The notes: generated from the letters alone by a model not told the origin. 64,000 nucleotides of DNA from Bradyrhizobium sp. 138 (GCF_023074075.1 NZ_JADPKT010000033.1:62001-126000); one strand, 5' to 3'; positions 1 through 9,793 are shown, counted from the first letter of the stretch. Numbers and translations: made by a program.

Positions 1-33
1 GTTACGCCTACGGCTAACCCACCCTACGCAATC
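1..33. repeat. possible partial intergenic repeat at window edge
   Basis: The stretch just beyond the thiolase stop carries a GGCTAACCCACCCTACGC motif. It resembles a TAGGGTGGGTTAGC-type repeat I recall from Bradyrhizobium and Rhodopseudomonas intergenic DNA. It is cut by the window edge, so its symmetry cannot be tested here. Confidence 0.25.
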
Positions 34-1203
34 CTACTTCAGCGGCTCGAGCACGGAAACGTAATTGGCGACGGCAGCACCGCCCATGTTGAAGATGCCG
101 CCGAGCTTGGCGTTCTTGAGCTGCATGCCCTCGGGCGCCTGGCCTGCGAGCTGCATCGCGGTCATCACATGCATGGAGACGCCGGTGGCGCCGATCGGAT
201 GGCCCTTGGCTTTGAGACCGCCGGACGGATTGACCGGCAGCTTGCCGTCCTTGAGCGTCCAGCCTTCCTTGATGGCGCGGGCGCCCTGCCCCCGCGGCGT
301 CAGGCCCATCGCTTCGTACTCGATCAGCTCGGCGACGGTGAAGCAGTCATGGGTCTCGACGAAGGAGAGATCGGATAGGGTCACGCCAGCCTTCTCCAGC
401 GCGCGCTGCCAGGCCACCGTGCAGCCCTCGAACTGCAGGATGTCGCGCTTGCTCATCGGCAGGAAGTCCTGGGCATGCGCGGTGGCGCGGAAGCCGATCG
501 ACTTGCTCATGGCCTTGGCAGTCTCGGCATCGGCCAGCACCAGGGCCGCTGCGCCGTCGGACACCAGCGAGCAGTCGGTGCGCTTCAGGGGACCGGCGAC
601 ATAAGGGTTCTTCTCGCTCTCGGCGCGGCAGAAATCGAAACCAAAGTCCTTGCGCATCTGGGCGAAGGGATTGGCGACGCCGTTCTTGTGGTTCTTGGCC
701 GCGATCAGCGCCAGCGCATCGGACTGGTCGCCATATTTCTGGAAATAGGAGCTGGCGATCTTGCCGAACACGCCGGCGAAGCCGCCGACGGTGTCGCCGT
801 CCTCGGGCAGGTAGGACGCCTTGAGCAGGTTCTTGCCGATCTCGGGTCCAGGCGTGCGGGTCATCTGCTCGACGCCGACGACCAGGACGATCTTGGCAGC
901 CCCTGCGGCAATCGCGCGCAGGCCCTGGTGCACGGCGGCAGATCCCGTGGCGCAGGCGTTCTCGACCCGGGTTGCGGGCTTGAAGCGCAGTTTCGGGTCG
1001 GCCTGGAGCACCAGGGAGGCGGTAAAATCCTGCGGCGAGAAGCCGGCGTTGAAATGGCCAAGCACGATCTCGTCGACATCGCCGGCCGAAATGCCGGCAT
1101 CGGCCAGCGCCTCATTGGCCACGCGGGTGACGAGGCTTTCGACGGTTTCGGTGTCGAACTTGCCGAACGGCGTATGCGCCCATCCGACGATGCTGGCGGT
1201 CAT
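34..1203 (-). CDS. thiolase family protein (SCP-x/acetyl-CoA acetyltransferase type)
   Basis: The 389-residue protein has a thiolase fold. The acyl-accepting Cys84 lies in the motif ENACATGSAA, and the glycine-rich C-terminal GHPIGATG box holds His335. The terminal box reads FNMGGAAV, so the second catalytic Cys of classical thiolases (CGGG type) is missing. That is usual for the SCP-x-like subgroup, whose members may act on branched or unusual acyl-CoAs. The ATG is preceded by a GGGAGA ribosome site. It is the last gene of a leftward run that starts with an ABC sugar transporter, 59 bp after the KDPG aldolase, so it may be read from the same transcript. No sequence feature fixes its substrate, and a link to sugar-acid catabolism rests on position only. 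Confidence 0.85.
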   Translation of the reverse strand: MTASIVGWAHTPFGKFDTETVESLVTRVANEALADAGISAGDVDEIVLGHFNAGFSPQDFTASLVLQADPKLRFKPATRVENACATGSAAVHQGLRAIAAGAAKIVLVVGVEQMTRTPGPEIGKNLLKASYLPEDGDTVGGFAGVFGKIASSYFQKYGDQSDALALIAAKNHKNGVANPFAQMRKDFGFDFCRAESEKNPYVAGPLKRTDCSLVSDGAAALVLADAETAKAMSKSIGFRATAHAQDFLPMSKRDILQFEGCTVAWQRALEKAGVTLSDLSFVETHDCFTVAELIEYEAMGLTPRGQGARAIKEGWTLKDGKLPVNPSGGLKAKGHPIGATGVSMHVMTAMQLAGQAPEGMQLKNAKLGGIFNMGGAAVANYVSVLEPLK

Positions 1204-1262
1204 GGTGGTTTCTCCCTGGGGTCTCTTCCTGAGCTAAGTCTTAGCCCAGGGATGGCAAGACT

Positions 1263-1913
1263 TCACCCAGCTTTCAGGGCCTTGAGGGTGCGCTGGCAGA
1301 TGGCAGTTATGCCGGCCCAGTTCCCGGCCCTGATCTCCGCCGTCGGGCACAGCCAGGACCCGCCGACCGCGACCACGTTGGGCTCGGCGAGCCAGCTCGC
1401 CGCATTGGCCTCGCCAACCCCGCCGGTCGGGCAGAATCGCACGCCCGGGAATGGGCCGCCGAGGGCGCGCAGGCCCTTGATGCCGCCGGCCTGCTCGGCC
1501 GGAAAGAATTTCGCCACGTCGAAGCCGTGCGACAGCGCCATCATCAGCTCGGACGCCGTGGCAATGCCCGGCGCGAACGGCAGGGAGCTGTGGGTGGCGG
1601 CCTTGAGAAGGTCGGGGGTCAGGCCCGGGCTGATGCCGAACGCGACGCCGAGCTTCTCGACACGGGTAAAATCGGCCGGATTGAGGATCGTGCCGATGCC
1701 GACGACAGCCTCGGGCACCTCGGCCATCATCGCCCGCGCCGCCTCGATCGCAACGGGGGTGCGCAGCGTCACCTCCAGCGTACGGACGCCGCCGGCGACC
1801 AGCGCACGCGCCAGCGGCACGGCGTCCTGGATGCGCTCGATGGTGAGGACGGGAATGACGGTCGCGGCTTTGAACAGCGCGACGAGGTGGTTCTGTTGGG
1901 CAGTCGTGGGCAT
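1263..1913 (-). CDS. eda: 2-dehydro-3-deoxy-6-phosphogluconate (KDPG) aldolase
   Basis: The 216-residue class I aldolase has the usual length of the Eda family. It would split KDPG into pyruvate and glyceraldehyde 3-phosphate in the cytoplasm. Glu47 in the strand LEVTLRT and the Schiff-base Lys135 in VAKFFPAE are both present, and the phosphate-binding glycine turn GGVG lies near residue 170. It follows the KDG kinase gene by 18 bp, and the pair forms the last two steps of a KDG to KDPG to pyruvate route. The ribosome site is weak, which suggests translation coupled to the kinase gene. Activity on KDPGal or related keto-deoxy acids cannot be excluded. Confidence 0.9.
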   Translation of the reverse strand: MPTTAQQNHLVALFKAATVIPVLTIERIQDAVPLARALVAGGVRTLEVTLRTPVAIEAARAMMAEVPEAVVGIGTILNPADFTRVEKLGVAFGISPGLTPDLLKAATHSSLPFAPGIATASELMMALSHGFDVAKFFPAEQAGGIKGLRALGGPFPGVRFCPTGGVGEANAASWLAEPNVVAVGGSWLCPTAEIRAGNWAGITAICQRTLKALKAG

Positions 1914-1931
1914 CTCGTGGATCTTTTCGTT

Positions 1932-2903
1932 TTACTTGGTGGCCTGGCGAGAGGTCGCCGGCCGGTGCCGTTTCTTCGGGGGCATGGCATAGCCCGGAAT
2001 GATGGCGCCAGGATAGCAGATCACGAGGCTCGCGAGGCGATGCCCGGCCTGGGCGGCCTCGACCGGATCGGAACCGGCGAGCCGGGCGGCAATATAGGCG
2101 GCGGCAAAGCTGTCGCCGGCCGCTGTGGTGTCGACGACGGGTTTTGTCATGGGTTCGGCGTGGACTTCGCTCGTGCCCCCGGGGAAGCGCAAGAGGCTCA
2201 CCGGCTCGGCAAGGCGGAACACCAGCTCGGGCGTGGGAATGCGCGCCATCAGCTGATCGTGGCTCTCGCCGGGATAGAGCGCGAGCAGATCCTCGGTCGA
2301 GGTCAGCACGATATCGGCGGCCGCAAACGCTGAAGCAAACACCTCGCGCGCGACGTCGCGATCCGGCCATCCCCGCGCGCGGAAATTGGTGTCGAACACG
2401 AAGCGGGTGCCGAGCAGGCGCGCCCGCTTGATCGCAGCGAACAGGCGCTCGCGCCCGGCCGCATCGTAGATCGAGAGCGTGATCGCGGAAAGATAGACGA
2501 TGTCGTAGCTCATCAGCGAGTTGAGCAGCTCGTCGGTCTCCGGCAGGCTCATCAGTTGCCGCGCCGCCGCGCTGTCGCGCCAGTGGAAGAACTGGCGCTC
2601 GCCCTTCGCGTCTAACTGGATCATGTAGAGACCGGGCAGCTTGCCCGCTATACGCACGACACGCCGGGTGCCGACGTTCTCCGTAGTCCAGGCCGCGATC
2701 ATCTCATCGCTGAGGGCATCGTCGCCGAGAGCGGTGAGATAATCGACCTTGACCTCAAGCCGCGCCAGATAGACGGCGGTGTTGAGGGTGTCGCCGCCGA
2801 AGCCGCGTGAGTAAAGGCCGCCGCCCTGCCCGGCAGACGCGCCGCCCTGGGCCTGCCGGAGCTCGACCATGCATTCGCCGATGCAAGCAACGCTCGCCAT
2901 CAC
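1932..2903 (-). CDS. kdgK: 2-dehydro-3-deoxygluconokinase (PfkB family)
   Basis: This 323-residue PfkB-family sugar kinase probably phosphorylates 2-keto-3-deoxygluconate to KDPG. The N-terminal substrate loop GGDTLNTA lies at residues 37-44. The C-terminal PfkB signature DTTAAGDSFAAAY carries the catalytic base Asp264, with Ala in place of the first Gly of the common DTxGAGD form. The first codon is GTG at 2903 with an in-frame ATG directly after it, so translation may start at 2900. The last 15 or so residues are basic and low-complexity and extend past the conserved fold. It sits between the DenD-like dehydrogenase (21 bp upstream) and the KDPG aldolase, which supports the KDG kinase role over ribokinase or fructokinase. 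Confidence 0.85.
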   Translation of the reverse strand: MMASVACIGECMVELRQAQGGASAGQGGGLYSRGFGGDTLNTAVYLARLEVKVDYLTALGDDALSDEMIAAWTTENVGTRRVVRIAGKLPGLYMIQLDAKGERQFFHWRDSAAARQLMSLPETDELLNSLMSYDIVYLSAITLSIYDAAGRERLFAAIKRARLLGTRFVFDTNFRARGWPDRDVAREVFASAFAAADIVLTSTEDLLALYPGESHDQLMARIPTPELVFRLAEPVSLLRFPGGTSEVHAEPMTKPVVDTTAAGDSFAAAYIAARLAGSDPVEAAQAGHRLASLVICYPGAIIPGYAMPPKKRHRPATSRQATK

Positions 2904-2924
2904 TTGGGCCCGCTCAGTCAGAGA

Positions 2925-3911
2925 TCAGGCGACGAAATTGCCGCCGAGCTCGTCTTCGATGTGAATGCGGATGATGTCGTCGAAGGTCTTCTCGGCCGTG
3001 GTGAAGCCGAGTTCGAGCGACCGCTTTGCATTGAAATTGCGCGGCCAGCCGCCGACGATTCCGACGATGAAGGGATCGGGTTCACGCTTGATGCGCGCAG
3101 CGACCTTCTCACCCGCAACCCGCTTCAAGGCGGCGATCTGCTCGCCGACCGTGGCCGACAAGCCCGGCATGGTCAAATTGCGGCGCGGGCCGACGGCGGC
3201 AAGGTCCATGGTGCCGGCGTGGAGCAGGAAGCCGACGGCGGAGCGCGGTGTGGCGTGCCAGTGGCGGACGTCCTCGGAGACGGGAAGAACCGCTTCCTTG
3301 CCGGCGAGCGGCTCGCGCAAGATGTTGGAGAAGAAGCCCGATGCCGCCTTGTTGGGCAGGCCTGGCCGGATGCAGATGGTCGGCAGGCGGATGCCGATGC
3401 CGTCGAGGAAGCCGCGGCGCGAATAGTCGGCCAGCAGGAGCTCGCCGATTGCCTTCTGGGCGCCGTAGCTGAGCAGCGGGGTGTGGAAGAATTCATCGCC
3501 GATCGCGTCCGGGAACGGCGCGCCGAACACCGCGATCGAGGACGTGAACACCACGCGCGGCTTGTAGCCGCCGCCAACCAGCCTGATGGCATCGAGCAGC
3601 ATCCGCGTGCCGTCGAGATTGATGCGGTAACCCTTGTCGAAATCGAGCTCGGCTTCGCCGGAGACGATGGCGGCGAGATGGAAGATCACGTCGGGGCGGC
3701 CGGCGATGAGCTTTTCGGCAGCGCCGGCGACTGCGAAATCGCCCGAGACGGTCTCGACGGGGAAGCCGGCTTTCTCCGGCTTCTTCGGCTCGACCACGTC
3801 ATGCATGGTCAGTTTCGTGATGTCGCTCTTGCCGAGCCGGCCGTCGCCGAGCAGCCGTTCACACAATTTGCGGCCGACCATGCCGGCGGCACCGAGAACC
3901 AGAACGTGCAA
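2925..3911 (-). CDS. denD: D-erythronate dehydrogenase-like NAD-dependent epimerase/dehydratase family protein
   Basis: This 328-residue extended SDR has a nucleotide-binding GAAGMVG turn at residues 7-13, Ser124/125, and a catalytic Tyr149-x3-Lys153 (YGAQK). Length and the C-terminal half match the DenD group, which oxidises D-erythronate or related aldonates at C2. The start codon is TTG, placed 8-9 bases after a strong AAGGAG, and there is no nearby ATG. It follows the permease gene by 68 bp and precedes the KDG kinase gene. DenD normally works with a kinase and isomerase that are not seen here, so the true substrate may be another sugar acid imported by the upstream transporter. Confidence 0.75.
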   Translation of the reverse strand: MHVLVLGAAGMVGRKLCERLLGDGRLGKSDITKLTMHDVVEPKKPEKAGFPVETVSGDFAVAGAAEKLIAGRPDVIFHLAAIVSGEAELDFDKGYRINLDGTRMLLDAIRLVGGGYKPRVVFTSSIAVFGAPFPDAIGDEFFHTPLLSYGAQKAIGELLLADYSRRGFLDGIGIRLPTICIRPGLPNKAASGFFSNILREPLAGKEAVLPVSEDVRHWHATPRSAVGFLLHAGTMDLAAVGPRRNLTMPGLSATVGEQIAALKRVAGEKVAARIKREPDPFIVGIVGGWPRNFNAKRSLELGFTTAEKTFDDIIRIHIEDELGGNFVA

Positions 3912-3979
3912 GAGCCTAACTCCTTCTTATTGGCCGGAACGCGCAAGCCCCTCGCGCGCTCCAATGGCAGACCCCGCGA

Positions 3980-4906
3980 TCACTCCTTCACGGCGCCGGT
4001 CATCGCGGACACATAATGCTCCACGAAGAAGGCGTAAAGGATGACGAGCGGCAGCGAGCCGGCCAGGGCTCCCGCCATCAGCGAACCCCAGCGGTAAATG
4101 TCACCATCCACGAACTCGTTGACGATCGCGACCGGCACCGTCTTGTTGCTGGTCGACTGCAGGAACGTCAACGCGTAGATGAACTCGTTCCAGCACAGCG
4201 TGAAGCAGAAGATGAAGGCAGAGATCAGGCCGGGGATGGCGAGCGGCAGGACGATCTTGATCAGGATCTGCCAGCGGCTCGCCCCGTCGATCAACGCGCA
4301 TTCCTCGAGCTCGAACGGGATGGTCTTGAAATAGCCCATCAAGAGCCAGGTCGAGAATGGGATCAGGATGGTCGGATAGGTCAGGATCAACGCCAGCGGC
4401 GAGTCGAACAGGCCGTACTGAAACACGACGGTGGCGAGCGGAATGAACAGGATCGACGGCGGCACCAGATAGGCGAGGAAGATCAGCCCGCCGACGAGGT
4501 TGGCACCCTTGTAGCGCAAGCGCACGATGGCGTAGGCAGCGAGCACCGATGCGATGATCGACAGCACCGTGGCGCAAACCGCCACGTACATCGTGTTCCA
4601 GAGCCAGTACGGATAGTAGCTCTCGAACAGCAGCTTGTGGAAATGCTTGAAGGTCGGATTCCAGGTCCAGAACGGGTTGTACCTGTCGAGATCGAGCAGC
4701 TGCTCGTCCGGCTTCACCGAGGTCAGCGCCATCCAGTAGAACGGAAACAAGAGCACCACGACGATGATCGCGAGCGGCAGGTACAGCGTCACCATCCGGC
4801 GCGGCACCGACTGCAGATAGCTCATGCCCTCGCTGTGATCGGCCGTAGGCGCCGAGCCCGACAGCACATTCTTGAGGTCGATGGATCTGGTGGGCAGGTC
4901 AGTCAT
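3980..4906 (-). CDS. carbohydrate ABC transporter permease (MalG type)
   Basis: The 308-residue inner-membrane protein has about six membrane segments, the first at residues 40-60. The EAA loop of importer permeases, which contacts the ATPase, lies at about 197-222 (LEECALIDGAS). The start overlaps the end of the MalF-type permease gene by 8 bases, indicating tight coupling. It would pair with that permease and the two upstream genes to form a CUT1-family sugar importer. The hydrophilic first 35 residues are longer than in many MalG proteins. The transported sugar is not readable from the sequence; neighbouring genes suggest a sugar acid or a sugar that is oxidised after entry. Confidence 0.9.
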   Translation of the reverse strand: MTDLPTRSIDLKNVLSGSAPTADHSEGMSYLQSVPRRMVTLYLPLAIIVVVLLFPFYWMALTSVKPDEQLLDLDRYNPFWTWNPTFKHFHKLLFESYYPYWLWNTMYVAVCATVLSIIASVLAAYAIVRLRYKGANLVGGLIFLAYLVPPSILFIPLATVVFQYGLFDSPLALILTYPTILIPFSTWLLMGYFKTIPFELEECALIDGASRWQILIKIVLPLAIPGLISAFIFCFTLCWNEFIYALTFLQSTSNKTVPVAIVNEFVDGDIYRWGSLMAGALAGSLPLVILYAFFVEHYVSAMTGAVKE

Positions 4907-5852
4907 TGTTCTCTCCCTGCTGCCACTTGCGGCGCTGCAGGCCGAACCAGGACACCATGATCGCAGCGAGCAGGAACGGAATCATGGCACTGGAGATCGC
5001 CGCGCCCTCGCCGAGCTGCCCGGCGATGATGGCGCGCTGATAGGACAGCGTCGCCATCAGATGGGTGGCGTTGACCGGGCCGCCGCGCGTCATCGCCCAG
5101 ATCAGCTGGAAGTCGGTGAAGGTGAACAGCACCGAGAAGGTCATCACGACCGCGATGATCGGCGTCAGCAGCGGATAGGTGATGAACCGGAAGTTCTGCC
5201 AGCGCGTGGCGCCGTCGAGGGTTGCGGCCTCATAGAGCGACGGCGACACCGTCTGCAGGCCCGCGAGCAGCGTGATCGCCACGAACGGCACGCCGCGCCA
5301 GATATTGGCGAAGATCACGCAAATGCGCGCCCAGGTCGTGTCGCCGAGGAAGTTGATGTTCTGATTGATCACACCGAGATGCTTCAGCGACCAGGAGATG
5401 ATCGAGAATTGCGAGTCGAAGATCCACCAGAACGCCAAGGCCGAGAGCACCGTCGGCACGATGAAGGGGATCAGGACCATCGCGCGCAGCATGGCCTTGA
5501 ACGGCATATTCTCGTTCAGCAGCAGCGCGAGATAGAGTCCGATGGCGAATTTGAGGGCGCTGGCGATGAAGGTGTAGAGCAGCGTGTTGAACACCGACAG
5601 CCAGAAGATGGAGTCGTCCCACAGCCACTCATAGTTCTCGGTGGCGACGAAGTGCCCGACCCTGCCGATGCGGGTGTCCGTGAAGGACAGCCAGATGCCG
5701 AGCCCCAGCGGATAGGCCAGGAAGAAGATCAGGAACGCCATGGCCGGCACCATGAACCAGAAGCCGAGCCAGTTGCGATTGTGTTTGAGCTGGGTCCAGG
5801 CGTTGTCCTCGCTCATCTGAGGCTTGGCCCGGGGAATTGCGACATCAGCCAT
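4899..5852 (-). CDS. sugar ABC transporter permease (MalF type)
   Basis: This 317-residue polytopic protein has its first membrane segment at about residues 31-50. The EAA loop is at about 205-229 (SLYEAATLDGATRW). It is the partner permease of the overlapping MalG-type gene. An in-frame ATG at codon 13 is an alternative start, but the upstream ATG has an AGGGAT-like ribosome site. The gene follows the binding-protein gene by 64 bp, a gap that contains a strong hairpin. That arrangement is common where the binding protein is made in excess over the membrane subunits. Confidence 0.9.
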   Translation of the reverse strand: MADVAIPRAKPQMSEDNAWTQLKHNRNWLGFWFMVPAMAFLIFFLAYPLGLGIWLSFTDTRIGRVGHFVATENYEWLWDDSIFWLSVFNTLLYTFIASALKFAIGLYLALLLNENMPFKAMLRAMVLIPFIVPTVLSALAFWWIFDSQFSIISWSLKHLGVINQNINFLGDTTWARICVIFANIWRGVPFVAITLLAGLQTVSPSLYEAATLDGATRWQNFRFITYPLLTPIIAVVMTFSVLFTFTDFQLIWAMTRGGPVNATHLMATLSYQRAIIAGQLGEGAAISSAMIPFLLAAIMVSWFGLQRRKWQQGENND

Positions 5853-5880
5853 GCCCGATATCCCTGATCGAAATGTTGAC

Positions 5881-5908
5881 GAGCGGGCGACCGTATGGCC
5901 GCCCGCTC
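5881..5908 (-). other. intercistronic hairpin between binding-protein and permease genes
   Basis: GAGCGGGCG at 5881-5889 pairs perfectly with CGCCCGCTC at 5900-5908 around a 10-base loop. It lies 8 bases after the binding-protein stop and has no U-tract. It may protect the 3' end of a processed binding-protein mRNA or attenuate permease expression; that role is inferred from position. Confidence 0.6.
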
Positions 5909-5916
5909 CGTGACTC

Positions 5917-7236
5917 TCAGCGATAGATGCGCTTCAGCTGGCGCTCGGCTTCCGCCATCGCGCCCTTCGCATCCTTGGTGCCCGTGCAGTAGTTGGCGAA
6001 CATATCGACGACGATGAAGTCGGCGATGGCCGTTGCCGCCTTCTCGCCGACCGTGCCGATACCCGACGCCGGCAGCGTGCGCTTGGAGGCCTGCGAGAAC
6101 ACCTCGTTCTTGGGGTCGGCCTTCCAGATCGGCGCCGACTCGTAGGCGTTCAAGGTCTGCGTCAGATAGCCCTGCGCGCCGTCCAGCCACTTCTCGTAGT
6201 TCTCCTTCTCCAGCATGAAGGCGACGAAAGCCTTCGCCGCATTCGGATATTTGGTGAAGTTGAAGGCGAGGATCGGCAGCGCCAGCTGCAGCTCGGTCGG
6301 CTTGCCGACCGGCCCGACCGGCCAGAGCGCATGATAGGTGTCTTCGGTCAGCTCCTTCTTGCTCGCATCGGTCTTGGCGGCGACGTAGATCGAGATGCCG
6401 TTTGCCGTGCAATAGAGCTCGCCAGCGAGGTAGGCCTTGTTGTTGGAGGAATCGTTCCAGGACGCCGTGCCCGGGATGAAATTGTCATACAGCGCCTTGC
6501 AGTACTCCAGCGCCTTCGCCGTCTCCGGCGAGTTGATGATGATCTTGTCGTTCTGGTCGACCGTGTAAGCGCCGTGGCCCCACAGCACCCAGTGCAGCCA
6601 CGAATTGCCGTCACCCGAGGCATGGCCGAGCGCGAAGCCGGCCGGCGTGTTGTTCGCCTTCAGGGCCTTGCACATCTCGAGGAAGCCGGGGAAGTCCTTC
6701 GGGAATTCCTTGAAGCCGGCCTTGTCGAGCGCCGACTTGCGGTAGGTCATGTAGCCGCCATTGGTGGCGACGGGAACGCCGAGCCAGTCGTTGCCCTGCT
6801 TGCAGGTCTTGGCGGCCGCATCGGTCCAGCCACCATACTTCTTGCCGAGATAATCGGCGACGTCGTTCATCTTCAGCACTTTGGTGGGGAACAGCTGCGG
6901 CAGCGTGTGCAGGCCCCAGGCGAGATCGAGGCCGGAGCCGGTATTGGCCGCAACCGACGCCTTCGGCTGCACGTCCTCGAAGGACTCGCTGAACACGTTC
7001 ATCTCGGTGCCGGTGGCAGCCTTGAACGCCGCGACCATCGCGTTGAACGCATCGTCTTCCGCCGGCACGAAGCGCTTCCACCGCATCACGGTCAGCTTGG
7101 CGCCGGGCTCGGCCTTCCAGGGCGCGCTCTGCGCCCAAGCCTTGGCGAAATCGAACAGTGCCGGCCCGGTGAGCATGCCGGTTGCAGCCAGTGCCGTTCC
7201 GCCTTGAAGCAGAGTCCGGCGGGTAAAGTCTTGCAT
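5917..7236 (-). CDS. extracellular solute-binding protein of sugar ABC transporter (Tat signal)
   Basis: This 439-residue family 1 binding protein should deliver the substrate to the permease pair in the periplasm. The N-terminus has a twin-arginine motif at Arg6-Arg7 (TRRTLLQGG), a hydrophobic stretch, and a likely cleavage site after AWA near residue 35, so export is probably by Tat. A GGGAGGACG ribosome site precedes the ATG. It is the second gene of the transporter run, 47 bp after the ATPase gene. Size and aromatic-rich middle region fit CUT1 binding proteins for sugars or polyols. The ligand is unknown. Confidence 0.9.
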   Translation of the reverse strand: MQDFTRRTLLQGGTALAATGMLTGPALFDFAKAWAQSAPWKAEPGAKLTVMRWKRFVPAEDDAFNAMVAAFKAATGTEMNVFSESFEDVQPKASVAANTGSGLDLAWGLHTLPQLFPTKVLKMNDVADYLGKKYGGWTDAAAKTCKQGNDWLGVPVATNGGYMTYRKSALDKAGFKEFPKDFPGFLEMCKALKANNTPAGFALGHASGDGNSWLHWVLWGHGAYTVDQNDKIIINSPETAKALEYCKALYDNFIPGTASWNDSSNNKAYLAGELYCTANGISIYVAAKTDASKKELTEDTYHALWPVGPVGKPTELQLALPILAFNFTKYPNAAKAFVAFMLEKENYEKWLDGAQGYLTQTLNAYESAPIWKADPKNEVFSQASKRTLPASGIGTVGEKAATAIADFIVVDMFANYCTGTKDAKGAMAEAERQLKRIYR

Positions 7237-7283
7237 ATCGTCCTCCCTGTGATGCTTTTTTATTGTCTTAACTTGAACTTACG

Positions 7284-8351
<1,068 letters not shown>

Positions 8352-8496
8352 CTAGCTCCCTCCTCGAAAGTCCACGACGCTTCTAGCGCCGCGACCGTCT
8401 TGTTTTTCAGACTTCACCGAACCAAGCCCGACCTTAGCGGGCAACATTGTCGGCAGTTTGTGCGGTTTTGGCAATTTGTCTTTGGTTAGTCGGTGC

Positions 8497-8510
8497 TGGT
8501 AGCGCTGTCA
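8497..8510. promoter_or_regulatory. candidate LacI-family operator O1
   Basis: TGGTAGCGCTGTCA matches 12 of 14 positions of the perfect dyad TGGTAGCGCTACCA and has the central CG typical of LacI-family sites. It lies 43 bp before the regulator start and 146 bp before the divergent ATPase gene, so it could control both directions. A closely related site is at 9628-9641. Confidence 0.5.
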
Positions 8511-8552
8511 ACGTTCCTTTGTTTGCGGGACCGACTGTGTTATGAGCAACAA

Positions 8553-9656
8553 ATGGGTCGAAAACGCACCAAGTCAGGCAAGATCCGGCTGGCGGAAGTC
8601 GCCGAACTTGCCGGCGTCAGCCCGATTACGGCGTCCCGTTTCTTTCGCAATCCGGAGGCCCTGTCGCTCGCCAAGCGGACGCGGGTCGAGAGCGCGGCCA
8701 AGGAGCTCGGCTATGTCCCGAACCTTGCGGCACGCGCGCTGGCCTCGCAACGCACCGAGGTCATCGGTGTCTTGATTCCCTCTCTCACCAACAACGTGTT
8801 CTCGGACGTGCTGCGCGGCATCTACGATGCGTCCGAAGGCAACCGTTACTCGATCCAATTGTCCAACACACGCTACAGCATTCTCCAGGAGGAGAAGCTG
8901 CTGCGCCTGTTTCTCGCGCAGAAGCCGGCCGGGCTGATCGTCACCGGGATCGACCAGACCGCGGAATCGCGCGCGATGCTGGAGGCCGCCGACTGCCCGA
9001 TCGTGCAGATCATGGAGATCGGCCCCGATCCGGTCGACATGATGATCGGCTTTTCGCACTACGATGCAGCCCGCGCAGCGGTTGCGCACCTATTCGACCA
9101 GGGCCGCCGCAGAATCGGCTTCGTCGGGGCGCGCATGGATCCGCGGGTGCAGCGGCGGCTGGACGGATATGTCTCGGCTATGAAAGACGCCGCGTTGTTC
9201 GAGCAGCGCCTCGTCGTCACGACCGCGACACCGACCTCGGTGACGCTCGGCGGCGCCCTGTTCGCCGATCTCTTGGCGCGAGAGCCCGGCCTCGATGCGG
9301 TGTTCTGCGCCAATGACGACCTCGCGCTCGGCGTTCTGTTCGAATGCCGGCGCCGCGAGATCGGGGTCCCCGACCAGATTGCGATCGTCGGCTTCAACGA
9401 CCTCGAATTCATGGCGTCCGCCGTCCCCACCCTCACCAGCGTGCGCACCAACCGCTACGAGATGGGCAAGACGGCCGCGACCATGCTGATCGAGGCGATC
9501 GACGGACGGCGTCCGGAACAGCCGGTGCTCGATCTGGGCTTCAAGATCATCGAGCGGCAAAGCTCAATGCCGCGCCATTCGGAGAGCAGGCCTGCGGCTT
9601 CAGGCGCGGGTGCGACAGCGAACAAAATGGTAGCGTTACCAAGTGGCCATGACTAG
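8553..9656 (+). CDS. LacI family transcriptional regulator
   Basis: Starting at ATG 8553 gives 367 residues, the usual LacI size. An upstream in-frame start at 8493 would add 20 unrelated residues and would run through the candidate operator, so I reject it. The helix-turn-helix is at about residues 12-31 (RLAEVAELAGVSPITASRF), followed by the hinge helix and a periplasmic-binding-like ligand domain. It is divergent from the sugar transporter operon and directly upstream of the dehydratase and SDR genes, so it most likely represses both in the absence of the sugar or an intermediate. The last codons contain the second operator-like palindrome, so the C-terminal tail is unlikely to be structurally important. 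Confidence 0.9.
   Translation: MGRKRTKSGKIRLAEVAELAGVSPITASRFFRNPEALSLAKRTRVESAAKELGYVPNLAARALASQRTEVIGVLIPSLTNNVFSDVLRGIYDASEGNRYSIQLSNTRYSILQEEKLLRLFLAQKPAGLIVTGIDQTAESRAMLEAADCPIVQIMEIGPDPVDMMIGFSHYDAARAAVAHLFDQGRRRIGFVGARMDPRVQRRLDGYVSAMKDAALFEQRLVVTTATPTSVTLGGALFADLLAREPGLDAVFCANDDLALGVLFECRRREIGVPDQIAIVGFNDLEFMASAVPTLTSVRTNRYEMGKTAATMLIEAIDGRRPEQPVLDLGFKIIERQSSMPRHSESRPAASGAGATANKMVALPSGHD
9628..9641. promoter_or_regulatory. candidate LacI-family operator O2 inside the regulator gene
   Basis: TGGTAGCGTTACCA is a dyad with perfect 5-base arms and a central GCGT. It lies within the last codons of the LacI-type gene, about 150 bp before the dehydratase start. It shares TGGTAGCG with O1 at 8497-8510. 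The placement suits control of the dehydratase-SDR transcript and possibly DNA looping between the sites. Confidence 0.5.
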
Positions 9657-9793
9657 TATCGGATTTGTGAGGAAACGACCCGCCAGCGGGCCAGCGATCC
9701 ATCATTCGCGCCGTTGGGCATCGCACAAGCCGACACCCCAGGACGGACGCCAGTAGGATGGACGCCAGTGCGTTTGCATTGCAGGAGAAACCA

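Noticed and set aside
475..1992. A 505-codon plus-strand frame across the thiolase and aldolase genes
   Set aside because: It spans two well-supported minus-strand genes and reads as low-complexity Arg/Ala/Gly sequence with no domain.
8493..8552. Upstream in-frame start of the LacI-type gene
   Set aside because: The added residues are Cys/Leu-rich and unlike LacI N-termini, and the region carries the operator-like dyad; ATG 8553 gives the normal HTH start.
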